Shown: positions 38,103 to 47,887, counted from the stretch's first letter. The stretch: DNA of 64,000 nucleotides from Nocardia araoensis NBRC 100135 (GCF_000308435.1 NZ_BAFR01000206.1:1-64000), one strand, 5' to 3'. The notes: generated by a model from the sequence alone, not told the origin. Made by a program: numbers and translations.

Positions 38103-39703
38103 GCCTCTCACCCGGCCTGCTGCCGGTCCTCGCGCCGCTACCGGTGCTCGTCCCGCTGCTCGGCGCCGCGGCCACACTCGTCTTCGGCCGCAGGCCGCGC
38201 ATCCAGAGCGCGGTCAGCGTCGGGTCGCTCACGGGTGTCGTGATCATCTGCGGGTTGCTGCTGTTCCTGGTCGACCGGGACGGCACCACCGCGTTGCAGG
38301 TCGGCGACTGGGCGGCCCCGATCGGCATCACGCTGGTGGTCGACCGCCTGTCCGCGGCGATGCTGCTGGTCTCGTCCATCGTGCTGCTGTCGGTCAACCT
38401 CTACGGCGCGGGCCAGAACATCCGCGACGGCGACGAGCGGCAGCCGACCTCGATCTACCGGCCCACGTATCTGGTGCTCACCGCCGGTGTTTCGGCCGCG
38501 TTCCTGGCCGGTGACCTGTTCAATCTCTTCGTCGGCTTCGAGATCCTGCTCGCGGCGTCGTTCGTGCTGCTCACCGTGGGCGCGACCACCGAACGCATCC
38601 GCGCGGGCGTGGCCTACGTGATGGTCTCCATGGTGTCGTCGCTGATCTTCCTCACCGGCATCGGACTGACCTACGCCGCGACCGGAACGCTGAATCTCGC
38701 CCAGCTCGCGACCCGGTTCGGCGCCGTGCCGGAGGGCACGCGCACGGCGATCTTCGGGGTGCTGCTGGTGGCGTTCGGCATCAAGGCGGCCGTCTTCCCG
38801 CTGTCGAACTGGCTGCCCGACTCCTATCCGACCGCCCCGGCGCCGGTCACCGCCGTGTTCGCCGGCCTGCTCACCAAAGTGGGGGTGTACGCGATCATCC
38901 GGACCCACTCGCTGCTGTTCCCCGACGGCGGCTTCGACTCGGTGCTGCTGGTGAGCGGCCTGCTCACCATGCTCATCGGCATCCTCGGCGCCATCGCGCA
39001 GAGCGATATCCGTCGTCTGCTGTCGTTCACGCTGGTCAGTCACATCGGATACATGGTGTTCGGGGTCGGGCTGGCCAACGCGGCCGGGCTGTCGGGCGCG
39101 GTGTTCTATGTGGCGCACCACATTCTGGTGCAGACCACGCTGTTCCTGGTGGCGGGCCTGATCGAGCGGCAGGCCGGATCCACCTCGCTGCGCAGGCTGG
39201 GCGGGCTCGCCGCGGCCAGCCCGCTGCTGGCCGTGCTGTTCCTCGTCCCGGCACTGAATCTCGGTGGGATACCGCCTTTTTCCGGGTTCATCGGCAAGGT
39301 GGCGCTGTTGCGGGCTGGCGCCGAGCGCGGCAGCGTGCTGGCCTGGGTGCTGGTCGGTGGCGCTGTGCTGACCAGCCTGCTCACGCTCTACACCGTCGCC
39401 AGGGTATGGAGCAAAGCGTTCTGGCGACCCCGGGAGGACGCGCCGGAGGGCCATCTCACCGCGGCCAAGCCGCCGACGCTCATCGAGGAAGCGACCGACG
39501 TGCACTACGACGAGCGCACCGATCCAGGTCGAATGCCGCCTCTGATGGTGTTGTCCACCGCGGCGCTGGTGGCGGTGGGATTGTGCCTGACGGTGCTGGC
39601 CGGGCCGATCCTCACGATCGCCGACCGGGCCGCGGTGGACCTGCGCGATCCCGGCGTGTACATCGGCGCGGTGCTGGGCGATTCGCCGGGCGGCCCGCGA
39701 TGA
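38099..39703 (+). CDS. mrpD: Na+/H+ antiporter subunit MrpD
   Basis: A 534-residue, 14-helix subunit homologous to NuoN/M. Proton-channel signatures: LFNLFVGFEILLAASFVLLTVG and FGIKAAVFPLSNWLPDSYPTAPAPVTAVFAGLLTKVGVYAIIRT, with conserved membrane Glu and Lys. The GTG at 38099 overlaps the mrpC stop (GTGA); frames beginning at 37433 are out of register with mrpC and rejected. A hydrophilic loop near residue 450 precedes the last helix. Confidence 0.95.
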   Translation: MSLSPGLLPVLAPLPVLVPLLGAAATLVFGRRPRIQSAVSVGSLTGVVIICGLLLFLVDRDGTTALQVGDWAAPIGITLVVDRLSAAMLLVSSIVLLSVNLYGAGQNIRDGDERQPTSIYRPTYLVLTAGVSAAFLAGDLFNLFVGFEILLAASFVLLTVGATTERIRAGVAYVMVSMVSSLIFLTGIGLTYAATGTLNLAQLATRFGAVPEGTRTAIFGVLLVAFGIKAAVFPLSNWLPDSYPTAPAPVTAVFAGLLTKVGVYAIIRTHSLLFPDGGFDSVLLVSGLLTMLIGILGAIAQSDIRRLLSFTLVSHIGYMVFGVGLANAAGLSGAVFYVAHHILVQTTLFLVAGLIERQAGSTSLRRLGGLAAASPLLAVLFLVPALNLGGIPPFSGFIGKVALLRAGAERGSVLAWVLVGGAVLTSLLTLYTVARVWSKAFWRPREDAPEGHLTAAKPPTLIEEATDVHYDERTDPGRMPPLMVLSTAALVAVGLCLTVLAGPILTIADRAAVDLRDPGVYIGAVLGDSPGGPR

Positions 39704-40266
39704 GCGTCGAGCGGGGACGCGGGCGCGACACGGCCGTCCGCGTCGGCATCCTCGTGTGGCTCACCGTGGTCTGGCTGGCCCTGTGGGGCGATCTCAGCAT
39801 CGCGAATGTGCTGGGCGGTGTGGTGGTCGCCGCGCTGATCATGGTGGCGCTGCCGCTGCCGCGTGTGCCGGTGTCCGGTCGGCTGAACCCGCTGCCCCTG
39901 CCCGAATTGATCGTGGCGAGCGCGTACTACGCGCTGGAGTCGAGTCTGCAAGTCGCGTGGCTGGCGATCCGCCCGCGGCCCACCCCGGTGTCCGGGGTGC
40001 TGCGGGTGTACTCCGGCACACGATCGGATCTGGTCCTGGTGCTGTGGACCGACCTGCTCAACCTGATCCCCGGCACCATGGTGCTGGAGATCGACCGCAG
40101 GCGCTGCGTGGTCTACGTGCACGTTCTCGACGTCGGCAGCGACGCGGCCGTGGACAAGTTCTTCCGGACCACCCGGCGGCTGGAACGCCTGCTGATCGAA
40201 ACGTTCGAACGCCCGACCGGATGGCCGTACTCCCGCCCGCCCGCACCCCCGGAGGTGGCATCGTGA
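39700..40266 (+). CDS. mrpE: Na+/H+ antiporter subunit MrpE
   Basis: A 188-residue protein with two membrane helices followed by a cytoplasmic domain, the form of MrpE. The family core is clear: LNPLPLPELIVASAYYALESSLQVAW and LLNLIPGTMVLEIDRRRCVVYVHVLD. The ATG at 39700 overlaps the mrpD stop (ATGA). It ends in a Pro-rich tail that runs into mrpF. Confidence 0.93.
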   Translation: MSVERGRGRDTAVRVGILVWLTVVWLALWGDLSIANVLGGVVVAALIMVALPLPRVPVSGRLNPLPLPELIVASAYYALESSLQVAWLAIRPRPTPVSGVLRVYSGTRSDLVLVLWTDLLNLIPGTMVLEIDRRRCVVYVHVLDVGSDAAVDKFFRTTRRLERLLIETFERPTGWPYSRPPAPPEVAS

Positions 40267-40523
40267 CCGTCGTCGCCGTCCTCGCCGCCGTCATCCTGGC
40301 CGCGGCGGCACTGCTCACCACCTACCGCGTCGTCATGGGGCCGAGCACGCTGGACCGGGTGGTCGCCGTCGACTCGCTGATGGCCATCGCCGCCTCCGGA
40401 CTCGCGGTCTGGGCGGCCTACAGCGCCGACACCACCGTGGTGCCCGCGATCGTCGCGCTGGCGCTGGTCGGGTTCCTCGGCTCGGCCGCGGTGTCCAGAT
40501 TCCGGGTGCGGGACGACACATGA
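40263..40523 (+). CDS. mrpF: Na+/H+ antiporter subunit MrpF
   Basis: An 86-residue, three-helix subunit. The signature YRVVMGPSTLDRVVAVDSLMAIAASGL is intact, with the Asp pair that is conserved in MrpF. The start GTG at 40263 overlaps the mrpE stop. It completes the coupled chain between E and G. Confidence 0.93.
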   Translation: MTVVAVLAAVILAAAALLTTYRVVMGPSTLDRVVAVDSLMAIAASGLAVWAAYSADTTVVPAIVALALVGFLGSAAVSRFRVRDDT

Positions 40524-40855
40524 ACCTCTTGCACGCGCTCGCGGGCACCCTGATCCTGTTCGGTTCGACGCTGGCGCTCACCGCGGCGATCGGGCTCGTG
40601 CGCTTTCCCGACACGCTGACCCGCATGCACGCCGCCACCAAGCCCCAGATCATCGGACTGATCCTGGTACTCGCGGGCGTCGCGATCCAGCTCGGCGGAC
40701 ACGGCAACGTCTGGGCACTGGTGCTGGTCGGGCTGTTCACCCTGCTCACCGCCCCGGTGATCGCGCACATCATCGGCCGCACCGCCTACCGCGAGCAGCG
40801 CCACCGCGACGGCCTGTTGCGCGTCAACGAGATGCGCGACGACGACGTCGGATAG
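40520..40855 (+). CDS. mrpG: Na+/H+ antiporter subunit MrpG
   Basis: A 111-residue, three-helix subunit (PhaG/MnhG): LFGSTLALTAAIGLVRFPDTLTRMHAATKPQIIGLILVL is diagnostic. ATG overlaps the mrpF stop (ATGA). The operon A/B-C-D-E-F-G is complete; all subunit junctions overlap by four bases, consistent with the fixed stoichiometry of this complex. It is convergent with the PAP2 gene, with just 14 bases between. Confidence 0.95.
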   Translation: MNLLHALAGTLILFGSTLALTAAIGLVRFPDTLTRMHAATKPQIIGLILVLAGVAIQLGGHGNVWALVLVGLFTLLTAPVIAHIIGRTAYREQRHRDGLLRVNEMRDDDVG

Positions 40856-40869
40856 CCGCGCGACCGGCC

Positions 40870-42228
40870 TCAGCGCGCGACGGGCTCGGCCTCGCGCACG
40901 ACCTGCCGCGGCTGCCGCACGGTCGCGAACCACGTCGCGTGGAACGCCGCGGCCAGTCCGGCCAGCAGTCCGAGTACCACCGTGCCCGCGAGCACCGGAT
41001 ACTCGGCCATCGGCACGGCGAGGTACCGGTAGGACAGCAGCAGCGCGGCAAGCACGACCGCGCCGGAGCCGACCAGGCGGATCCGGAACCATCCCCAGCC
41101 GCGCTCCGGCTCGCGCAGCGCCGACTCGACGGTGAGGCACAGCACCGCGCCCGCCACCAGGTCGACGCCGTAGTGGTAGCCGAACCCGAGAGTCGCGGCG
41201 AGGGTGGCCAGCAGCCAGAACGCGCCACCCCAGCGCAGCCAGCGCGGAGCGTGCTCGCCGTCGCCGTCGCGGCGGGTGTGCAGGAACACCGACAGCGCCC
41301 ATGCGGTGTGCATCGAGGGCATGCAGTTGCGCGGAATCGCCGCGTCGAACGGCAGCGGCAGCGGAGTCCGATCGATCGGCGGCACCACACCCGGCCAGTA
41401 GTTGCCCAGTTGCAGCCCGTTGCCGTCCGGCCCGTACGCGAACATCGGGCCGACCACCGGGAAGAGCAGGTACACCAGGGGACCGATCAAGCCGAGCACC
41501 AGGAAGGTGCGCACCAGATAGTGCGACGGCCACCGGCCCGACGACACCACTCGGCGCAGCTGCCACACCGCCACGACGATCGCCGCCACGGGCAGCTCGA
41601 TGTAGACCCAGTGCAGCACCGCGTAGACCACCGGCCCGAGCGTGTCCACCGCCCGCCCGAGCACCCACGACGGATCGCCCAGCGCATGGTCGGCCAGGAT
41701 CACGTATTCGTCCAGCACCGTCGGTCGGCCGATCACGGTGATGTGCAGCCAGACATCGCCGACCTTGGTGGCCAGGACGAGCAGCGCGCCGAGCGCGACC
41801 GCGTGCAGCGCGTCCCGCCGTTCGGCACCGGACCAGCGCAGCCAGGCAACCAGCGCCAAGCCGGTCAGCACCAGCACGGGCCCGTTTCCGATCGCGAACG
41901 GCTCTCCCGCCAGCAAGCGGACGGCCGCCCACACCACGTCGACCGCGACCGCCGCACTCACCGCGATCACCCGGCGCCGGGCCGAGATGCCCACCAGCGC
42001 GAGGACCAGTCCGGCCCAGGGCACCGACATGGATTTGGGTGTCCCGATGTAGTCCCGCCCCAGGCTCTCCAGCGGCCCTTCGAATCCTTGCCACATGGCG
42101 ACGCCCTGCAACACGATCAGCAGGACCGGCACCGCGGCCACCGCCGCGACGACCCGGATCCGAGTCTGCGGTACGCGGCGGCGCGAGACCGCGCTTCCTA
42201 CTCTGGATCCCGGGTTTTCGACAAGCAT
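40870..42228 (-). CDS. PAP2-superfamily (inositol phosphotransferase-like) membrane protein
   Basis: A 452-residue protein with about 12 helices. The PAP2 phosphatase motifs are in the second half: IPRNCMPSMHTAWALSVFLH (catalytic His in SMH) and GFGYHYGVDLVAGAV. This arrangement is typical of the actinobacterial PAP2_3 group related to inositol phosphorylceramide synthases, which transfer or hydrolyse lipid phosphates on the outer membrane face. The ATG at 42228 (MLVENPGSRVG) is preferred over a longer frame from 42282. No partner is obvious; the YbdK-like gene upstream is on the same strand, 77 bases away. Confidence 0.87.
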   Translation of the reverse strand: MLVENPGSRVGSAVSRRRVPQTRIRVVAAVAAVPVLLIVLQGVAMWQGFEGPLESLGRDYIGTPKSMSVPWAGLVLALVGISARRRVIAVSAAVAVDVVWAAVRLLAGEPFAIGNGPVLVLTGLALVAWLRWSGAERRDALHAVALGALLVLATKVGDVWLHITVIGRPTVLDEYVILADHALGDPSWVLGRAVDTLGPVVYAVLHWVYIELPVAAIVVAVWQLRRVVSSGRWPSHYLVRTFLVLGLIGPLVYLLFPVVGPMFAYGPDGNGLQLGNYWPGVVPPIDRTPLPLPFDAAIPRNCMPSMHTAWALSVFLHTRRDGDGEHAPRWLRWGGAFWLLATLAATLGFGYHYGVDLVAGAVLCLTVESALREPERGWGWFRIRLVGSGAVVLAALLLSYRYLAVPMAEYPVLAGTVVLGLLAGLAAAFHATWFATVRQPRQVVREAEPVAR

Positions 42229-42304
42229 CCGACCATAGTAAACGGGGGGTGAACGCCATCCCCCTGGCCAGCTGAACAGCAACCGACCTGTACCCGGACG
42301 ATCG

Positions 42305-43450
42305 CTACTGTTTCAGCTCCTCGACCAGCGCGTCCACCACCGCGACCAGATCGCCCTGCGACGCCGCGGCAACCCGGCGCTGCCGCTGATAAGAGGCTCC
42401 CCGCTTGGGGATCTCGGCGACGAGCGCGAGTTCGTCCGCGCAGCCGAGCCGCGCCGCCGTCGGCTCCAGCCGGTTCAGCAGATCGTCCAGATCGTCGGTG
42501 ACCAACCGCTCATTGCTGTCGGCGTCGGTGATGATGATCGCGTCCAGCCCGTAACGGGCGGCGCGCCACTTGTTCTCCTGCACATGCCACGGCGGCAGGG
42601 TGGGCGGCTTCTCGCCGTTCTCGACGCGGCGGTCGAGGTCGACGATCAGGCAATGGATGAGCGCGGCCATCGCGGCGAGCTCCGCGCGCGTGGAGATGCC
42701 GTCGCAGACCCGCACCTCGATGGTGCCCCACTTCGGCGCCGGGCGGATGTCCCAGTGCATGCCGCCGAGCTGCGTGAAGACGCCGGTCTTGCGCTCGTCG
42801 TACACGAAACGTTCGAATTGGGTCCAGTTCTCGAACTGGAACGGCAGGCCCGCGGTCGGCAGCTGCTGGAACATGAGGGTTCGATTGCTGGCGTAGCCGG
42901 TATCCGATCCCGCCCACATCGGCGAGGCCGCCGACAGCGCGAGCAGATGCGGATACGACAGCAGCAACGAGTTGAGGATCGGAAACACCTTGTCGCGGTG
43001 GGACACTCCGACGTGCACGTGCACGCCCCAGATCATCATCTGGCGCCCCCACCACTGCGTGCGCTCGATCAGCTCGTCGTAGTGCTCCGACCGGGTCAAC
43101 TGCTGGGCCGACCACTGCGCGAACGGATGGGTACCCGCGCAGAACAAGTCGACGCCGAGCGGGTCGGCCGCGCGCCGCACCGTGTTCATGGTGCCGGTGA
43201 GATCCTCCAGCGCCGCGCCCACGGTCTCGTGCACGCCGGTGACGAGTTCCACTGTGTTTCGCAGCAATTCCTTGGTGACCTGCGGCGTGCCGTCGTGGGC
43301 ACGGAGATCACCGAGGGAATCGAATACCGCCGCAGCGGTATTCGACAGGTCGCGAGTCGCCTTGTCGACCAAGGCGATCTCCCATTCGACCCCGATGGTG
43401 GGCCGGGGCGAACCTTCGAAGGGAACGTGCTCGATTCCTGCCCCGGCCAT
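42305..43450 (-). CDS. YbdK-like glutamate-cysteine ligase family protein
   Basis: A 381-residue carboxylate-amine ligase of the GCS2 family: TIGVEWEIALVD (Glu-rich metal site), MIWGVHVHVGVSH, GGMHWDIRPAPKWGTIEVRVCDG, and the C-terminal WRAARYGLDA motif. E. coli YbdK has weak gamma-glutamylcysteine synthetase activity. In an actinomycete that uses mycothiol the physiological substrate is uncertain; an EgtA-like role in ergothioneine synthesis is possible but EgtA belongs to a different branch. By order it is the counterpart of Rv0433. It follows sodC by 12 bases and is likely co-transcribed. Confidence 0.9.
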   Translation of the reverse strand: MAGAGIEHVPFEGSPRPTIGVEWEIALVDKATRDLSNTAAAVFDSLGDLRAHDGTPQVTKELLRNTVELVTGVHETVGAALEDLTGTMNTVRRAADPLGVDLFCAGTHPFAQWSAQQLTRSEHYDELIERTQWWGRQMMIWGVHVHVGVSHRDKVFPILNSLLLSYPHLLALSAASPMWAGSDTGYASNRTLMFQQLPTAGLPFQFENWTQFERFVYDERKTGVFTQLGGMHWDIRPAPKWGTIEVRVCDGISTRAELAAMAALIHCLIVDLDRRVENGEKPPTLPPWHVQENKWRAARYGLDAIIITDADSNERLVTDDLDDLLNRLEPTAARLGCADELALVAEIPKRGASYQRQRRVAAASQGDLVAVVDALVEELKQ

Positions 43451-43462
43451 ATACCACCCGCG

Positions 43463-44149
43463 CTACTGGATCACGCCACAAGCGACACGGCCGCCCGCGT
43501 CGCCCGTCGCTAGGGTCGACTCATCGGGACCCGCGACGCCATCGGCACGGGAGTAACGGTTGGGAATGTTGCCGAAGTTGTCGGCGTCGGCGTGGATGAT
43601 CAGGGCCTTGCCCTTGACGTCGTCCAGGGTCACCGCGTCGGTGGTGGTGACCAGCTTGGCGACGCCGTCGCCGCGCACCTCCAGCGAGGTCAGATCACCG
43701 CTGGCGGGATGCGCGTTGGCGCTGCCGACCTGGAGGTGACCACCGGCCGACAGGAAATCGCCCGCCGGGCCGCCGGTCGGCGCCACGGAGTTCGGCTCGC
43801 ACTTGCCGACCTGGTGCACGTGCAGGCCGTGGAAACCGGGACGCAGCCCGTGCGCCTCGACGGTGAGCTGCAGGTGGTTGCCGTCCTTGGCGAAGTTCGC
43901 GGTGCCGACCGAGGCGCCCGAGGGGTCCTTCAGCTGCACGTTCACGCCCTGCTCGGCGTTCGGCGAGCCGCCGTGCTCGGTGCTCGACTGCCCGGCCGGA
44001 GCGGGCGACCCGCTCCACACCGGCGGGGTCGTTCCCTGGACGTCACTCGACTCCTGGCTGTTCGAGCAGGCAGCGAGGCCGAAGACCGCGACCGCGAGCA
44101 CCGGGGTCACAGTCCGCCAGGACGGGCGTCGAGTTGTGGACGGGGCCAT
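43463..44149 (-). CDS. sodC: Cu/Zn superoxide dismutase lipoprotein
   Basis: A 228-residue protein with a lipoprotein signal peptide ending in FGLAAC (C28), a linker rich in Ser/Thr/Pro, and a Cu/Zn SOD domain: [11 protein letters not shown] (copper His), [23 protein letters not shown] (zinc His), and the C-terminal [10 protein letters not shown] with the disulfide Cys. It protects the cell surface by converting superoxide to peroxide. Same position and form as Rv0432. Confidence 0.96.
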   Translation of the reverse strand: MAPSTTRRPSWRTVTPVLAVAVFGLAACSNSQESSDVQGTTPPVWSGSPAPAGQSSTEHGGSPNAEQGVNVQLKDPSGASVGTANFAKDGNHLQLTVEAHGLRPGFHGLHVHQVGKCEPNSVAPTGGPAGDFLSAGGHLQVGSANAHPASGDLTSLEVRGDGVAKLVTTTDAVTLDDVKGKALIIHADADNFGNIPNRYSRADGVAGPDESTLATGDAGGRVACGVIQ

Positions 44150-44309
44150 CGGGGAACTCCTTTACGAGTACCGAGTTTACGAGTAAGGGTGGGTGGACAC
44201 GTTCGTTACCGGACAAGATGATGCCACGCCGTCCCGCCGTGTCCCCGACAGGGCGGCGCGCCCTCACCTGTGCTCGCTGGTCCGAGCGTGCGACCAGCGG
44301 CCACACGGG

Positions 44310-44867
44310 TCAGTTACCCGTGACGATCACCGTTACACCCGGCGCGGTATCCCCGATCGCACTCGATTTCGGTGCCACCGACGCGCCGAGCTGGTCCGCG
44401 ATGGCCTGCGCGGCCTCCTTGTCACCGGACGAATCGCCGTAGTACACCGTGGTTTTGGCGATGGTCGCGCCCGGGTAGTTGCCCGTTTCCGCGATCGTCC
44501 ACCCACTGGCCTCGAGCTGGCTGGCCGTTTTCGCGGCGAGTCCGGCCACCATGCTGTTGTTGAGCACACGCACCGGGACCGAACGCGCCGCCGTGGTGGT
44601 CGCCGCGGCGGTAGTGGTCGCGGACGTCGCGATGGAGGAGGACGCGCCCGAGGTCGGCGCCTTGGGCGCGGTCGTGCTCGCCGGGACCTGGGGCGCGGCG
44701 CTCGCGCTCGAGGTCGGCGCTGCGTTGGTTCCCGAGGCGTCGGAGTCGGCATCGGAACTCGACAGCGACATCGCGCCGAGACCGGCGAAGACGATGGCCA
44801 ACGCGATCAGCACCATCGCAAGGGCGCGCAACGGTGGCCCACCGGAGGTGGGATTCGGGTAGCTCAC
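44310..44867 (-). CDS. LytR C-terminal domain membrane protein
   Basis: A 185-residue protein with one N-terminal membrane helix (ALAMVLIALAIVFAGLGAM), a Ser/Thr/Ala linker of about 60 residues and a LytR_C domain (VPVRVLNNSMVAGLAAKTASQL ... WTIAETGNYPG). The domain is thought to bind cell-wall polymer or its synthesis enzymes. It is the counterpart of Rv0431. A 160-base gap separates it from sodC downstream. Confidence 0.9.
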   Translation of the reverse strand: MSYPNPTSGGPPLRALAMVLIALAIVFAGLGAMSLSSSDADSDASGTNAAPTSSASAAPQVPASTTAPKAPTSGASSSIATSATTTAAATTTAARSVPVRVLNNSMVAGLAAKTASQLEASGWTIAETGNYPGATIAKTTVYYGDSSGDKEAAQAIADQLGASVAPKSSAIGDTAPGVTVIVTGN

Positions 44868-44915
44868 GTTCGCGAGCCTAGTCGCACGGGACGGGTCCGG
44901 GTCCGCATCGCCGGG

Positions 44916-45260
44916 TCAGACCTGGAATCCCAGTCGCCGCGCCGCGCGCGCCTTCTGCCTGCTCGCTCGCAGCCTGCGTAGCCGCTTGACCAGCATCGGG
45001 TCGGCCGCCAGCGCCTCCGGCCGGTCGACCACCGCGTTCAGCACCTGGTAGTACCGGGTCGGCGACATGGCGAACAGCTCGCGGATCGCCTCTTCCTTGG
45101 CCCCGGCGTATTTCCACCACTGCCGCTCGAAGGCCAGGATGTCGAGTTCGCGACGGCTCAGTCCGTCGCCGTCGGCCGCAGCGGGCTCCGTCGTGCCATC
45201 TTCGCTCGCGGAAGGGCCGTTGTGGGTCGCGGAAAGATTCCGTGCCGCTGCGCCGTCCAT
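44916..45260 (-). CDS. DUF3263 helix-turn-helix-like protein
   Basis: The 114-residue product starts at ATG 45260 with GAGGGAG a few bases upstream; a longer frame from 45449 overlaps def antisense and is rejected. The core LSRRELDILAFERQWWKYAGAKEEAIRELFAMSPTRYYQVLNAV is the DUF3263 domain, which has an HTH-like form (EEAIRELFAMSPTRYYQVLN). Thus DNA binding is plausible. It matches Rv0430 by order and is divergent from def. Confidence 0.9.
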   Translation of the reverse strand: MDGAAARNLSATHNGPSASEDGTTEPAAADGDGLSRRELDILAFERQWWKYAGAKEEAIRELFAMSPTRYYQVLNAVVDRPEALAADPMLVKRLRRLRASRQKARAARRLGFQV

Positions 45261-45442
45261 CTCGCTCCCTCGCCGAGTGACCACCAGACGAAAATGGTGC
45301 TTGTACGTCGCGGAACATTCAACCACGCACGCGCGGAATCGCCCGGCGCACGGCGCGGCGTGTTCGCTACCGGCCGGTAGTTCCGCTCTCCGCTTCGGCA
45401 CCCGAGGAGGTGTGACGTGGCGCCCACGGCAATAATTGGCCC

Positions 45443-46033
45443 ATGGCAATCCTCCCGATCGTGATCGTCGGCGACCCGGTTCTGCACAACCCGACCGAGC
45501 GGGTCAACCGATCGCCGGAGGAATTGGCTCCGCTCATCGCGGACATGTTCGAGACGCTCGACGCGGCGCACGGCGTCGGGCTCGCGGCCAACCAGGTCGG
45601 CGTTCCGCTACGGCTGTTCGTCTACGACTGCCCCGACCTCGGCGCGGACGGCACCGCTACCCGCCGCCGCGGCGTCGTGGTCAATCCGGTGCTGGAGACC
45701 TCGGAGATCCCGGAGACCATGCCCGATCCGGACGACGACGAGGAGGGCTGCCTGTCGGTGCCCGGCGAGCAGTTCCCCACCGGCCGCGCCGAATGGGCGA
45801 AGGTGACCGGCACCGACGAGCACGGCGAGCCGGTGGAGGTGGAGGGCAAGGGCTTCTTCGCCCGCATGCTCCAGCACGAGGTCGGGCACCTCGACGGGTT
45901 CCTCTACGTGGACGTGCTGATCGGCCGCAACGCGCGGGCCGCCAAGAAGGCGATCAAACGCAACGGCTGGGGCACACCCGGTCTGAGCTGGCTGCCCGGC
46001 ACCGACCCCGACCCGTTCGGGCATGACGACTGA
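45443..46033 (+). CDS. def: Peptide deformylase
   Basis: A 196-residue metalloenzyme that removes N-formyl from nascent proteins. All three motifs are present: GVGLAANQ (44-51), EGCLS with C103, and QHEVGHLDG with H145, E146 and H149. It is the type with an inserted segment before motif 2 and a C-terminal extension, as in mycobacteria (Rv0429c). Start ATG 45443. The 182-base gap to the divergent DUF3263 gene holds only the promoters, none of which I can place securely. Confidence 0.97.
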   Translation: MAILPIVIVGDPVLHNPTERVNRSPEELAPLIADMFETLDAAHGVGLAANQVGVPLRLFVYDCPDLGADGTATRRRGVVVNPVLETSEIPETMPDPDDDEEGCLSVPGEQFPTGRAEWAKVTGTDEHGEPVEVEGKGFFARMLQHEVGHLDGFLYVDVLIGRNARAAKKAIKRNGWGTPGLSWLPGTDPDPFGHDD

Positions 46034-47024
46034 CCCCGCCGCCGGCCTGCCCGATATTCCGCTCGGCCGCCGCGTGGTGCTGCGCTATCAGCTGCCCGCG
46101 GGTTATCCACAACCGCTGACCGACGTGATCGGCGAACTCGTCTCCCTCGACCCGCCGACCGTGCGCGGCGCGGGCGGGGAACTCGTCTCGGTGACGCCGG
46201 AGCGCGTGATCGCGCTGAAAGCCATCGGTCCGCGGCCGATACGCGTCAGGGAGATCCGCGCGCTGGAGGCCGCGGCCGCCTACGGCTGGCCGGGCGTCGA
46301 GCACGCGTGGATCGACGGCTGGCTGGCGCGCGCGGGCCACGGATACACCGGGCGCGCGAATTCCGCTGTGCCGCTGGGCGACTCCGATGGCCCAGCCACC
46401 GTGTCCGCGGAGACGCTGCACCGGATCGGCGAGTGGTACACCGCGCACGGCCTGCCCGTGCAGCTCGCGCTGCCCGATCGGCTGGCCCCGGTGCCGCCCG
46501 GCTGGCACAGCTGGCGGGAGACGCTCACGCTCGCCATCGATATCGAGAATTTCGTACTGCCGCAAGGTCCTTCGATGGTGCGGATCGCACCCGCTCCCGA
46601 CGCCGCCTGGCTGGAGATGCACCGTTACAGCGGCGAAGACCCTGGCGCGCAGGCGATTGCCGCGCCCGATCCGGAGATACTGACCGCGGTTATCGGCGGC
46701 GAACTCGGCTTCGCCTCGCTGGGCCTGCCGCGTCCCATCGCGATCGGCCGCGGCGCGCTCACCACCGCCCCGGACGGACGACACTGGATCGGTCTGTCCT
46801 GCGTGGCCGTCGCCGCGGCGCACCGCAGGCACGGACTGGGCTCGCTGGTCTGCGCCGAACTGATCCGCTGGGGCCGCGACCGCGGCGCGACGCACGCCTA
46901 TCTCCAGGTGGAAGCCACCAACGAACCGGCCCGCGCGATGTACCGCGAACTGGGCTTCATCGAACATCACACCTATCGCTACGCCGCGCCGGAACCGCTC
47001 GCCGGGCCCGGCGGCCTGCGGTAG
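46023..47024 (+). CDS. GNAT-family N-acetyltransferase
   Basis: A 333-residue protein with an N-terminal SH3-like region of about 70 residues ([16 protein letters not shown]) and a C-terminal GNAT domain: [25 protein letters not shown] (acetyl-CoA loop RRHGLG) and [21 protein letters not shown]. The start overlaps the last 11 bases of def, so the pair is coupled. Position and size match Rv0428c. The target amine is unknown; a link to N-terminal processing is an attractive inference from the coupling with def. Confidence 0.9.
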   Translation: MTTDPAAGLPDIPLGRRVVLRYQLPAGYPQPLTDVIGELVSLDPPTVRGAGGELVSVTPERVIALKAIGPRPIRVREIRALEAAAAYGWPGVEHAWIDGWLARAGHGYTGRANSAVPLGDSDGPATVSAETLHRIGEWYTAHGLPVQLALPDRLAPVPPGWHSWRETLTLAIDIENFVLPQGPSMVRIAPAPDAAWLEMHRYSGEDPGAQAIAAPDPEILTAVIGGELGFASLGLPRPIAIGRGALTTAPDGRHWIGLSCVAVAAAHRRHGLGSLVCAELIRWGRDRGATHAYLQVEATNEPARAMYRELGFIEHHTYRYAAPEPLAGPGGLR

Positions 47025-47056
47025 AACAGACCTGTCACCCGCGAAGGAAGGCCGCA

Positions 47057-47887
47057 GTGCGTCTCGCCACCTGGAACGTCAACTCCATCCGCTCCCGGCT
47101 CGACCGCGTCGCGGACTGGCTCGACCGCCAGGACATCGACGTGCTGGCCATCCAGGAGACCAAGTGCCGCGACGACCAGTTCCCGTTCGAGCGCTTCGAC
47201 GAGCTGGGCTACGAAGTCGCCCACCTGGGGATCAACCAGTGGAACGGGGTGGCGATCATCTCCCGCGTCGGCCTCTCCGACGTCGAGTTGGCCTTCCCCG
47301 GCCAGCCCGGCTTCGACAAGGACGCGGGCGAGTCGCTGATCAGCACGCCGGTCGTCGAGTCGAGGGCGATCGGGGCCACCTGCGGCGGCGTACGGGTGTG
47401 GAGCCTGTACGTGCCCAACGGCCGCACGCTGGGCGATCCGCACTACGCCTACAAGCTGGAATGGCTTGCCGCGCTGCGCGACAACGGCGCGCGCTGGCTG
47501 GCCGAGGACCCGCAGGCCAAGATCGCGCTGGTGGGTGACTGGAACATAGCGCCGACCGACGACGATGTGTGGTCCGTGGAGTACTTCGCCGAGAAGACGC
47601 ACACTTCGCAGCCGGAGCGCGATGCCTTCCAGGCCGTCGTGGACGCCGGGTTCGCGGATGTCATGCGTCCGTTCGCGCCCGGGCCGGGCGTCTACACCTA
47701 CTGGGACTACACCCAGCTGCGGTTCCCGCGGAAGGAGGGGATGCGCATCGACTTCATCCTCGCCTCCCCGGCGCTCGCCGCCACCGCGACCGACGCGATG
47801 GTCGATCGCGAGGCGCGAAAAGGCAAGGGCGCCAGCGACCACGCTCCGGTGATCGCCGAGTTCGCCGACGAACCCGGGCCCGCGTGA
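47057..47887 (+). CDS. xthA: Exodeoxyribonuclease III
   Basis: A 276-residue AP endonuclease/exonuclease III: WNVNSIRSRL (Asn metal ligand), LAIQETKCRDDQFP (catalytic Glu), LVGDWNIAPTDDDVW (Asp/Asn), RIDFILAS and SDHAPVIAEF (catalytic His). It repairs abasic sites. GTG 47057 has AAGGAAGG 5-6 bases upstream. It follows the GNAT gene by 32 bases; the def-GNAT-xthA order is that of M. tuberculosis. Confidence 0.96.
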   Translation: MRLATWNVNSIRSRLDRVADWLDRQDIDVLAIQETKCRDDQFPFERFDELGYEVAHLGINQWNGVAIISRVGLSDVELAFPGQPGFDKDAGESLISTPVVESRAIGATCGGVRVWSLYVPNGRTLGDPHYAYKLEWLAALRDNGARWLAEDPQAKIALVGDWNIAPTDDDVWSVEYFAEKTHTSQPERDAFQAVVDAGFADVMRPFAPGPGVYTYWDYTQLRFPRKEGMRIDFILASPALAATATDAMVDREARKGKGASDHAPVIAEFADEPGPA

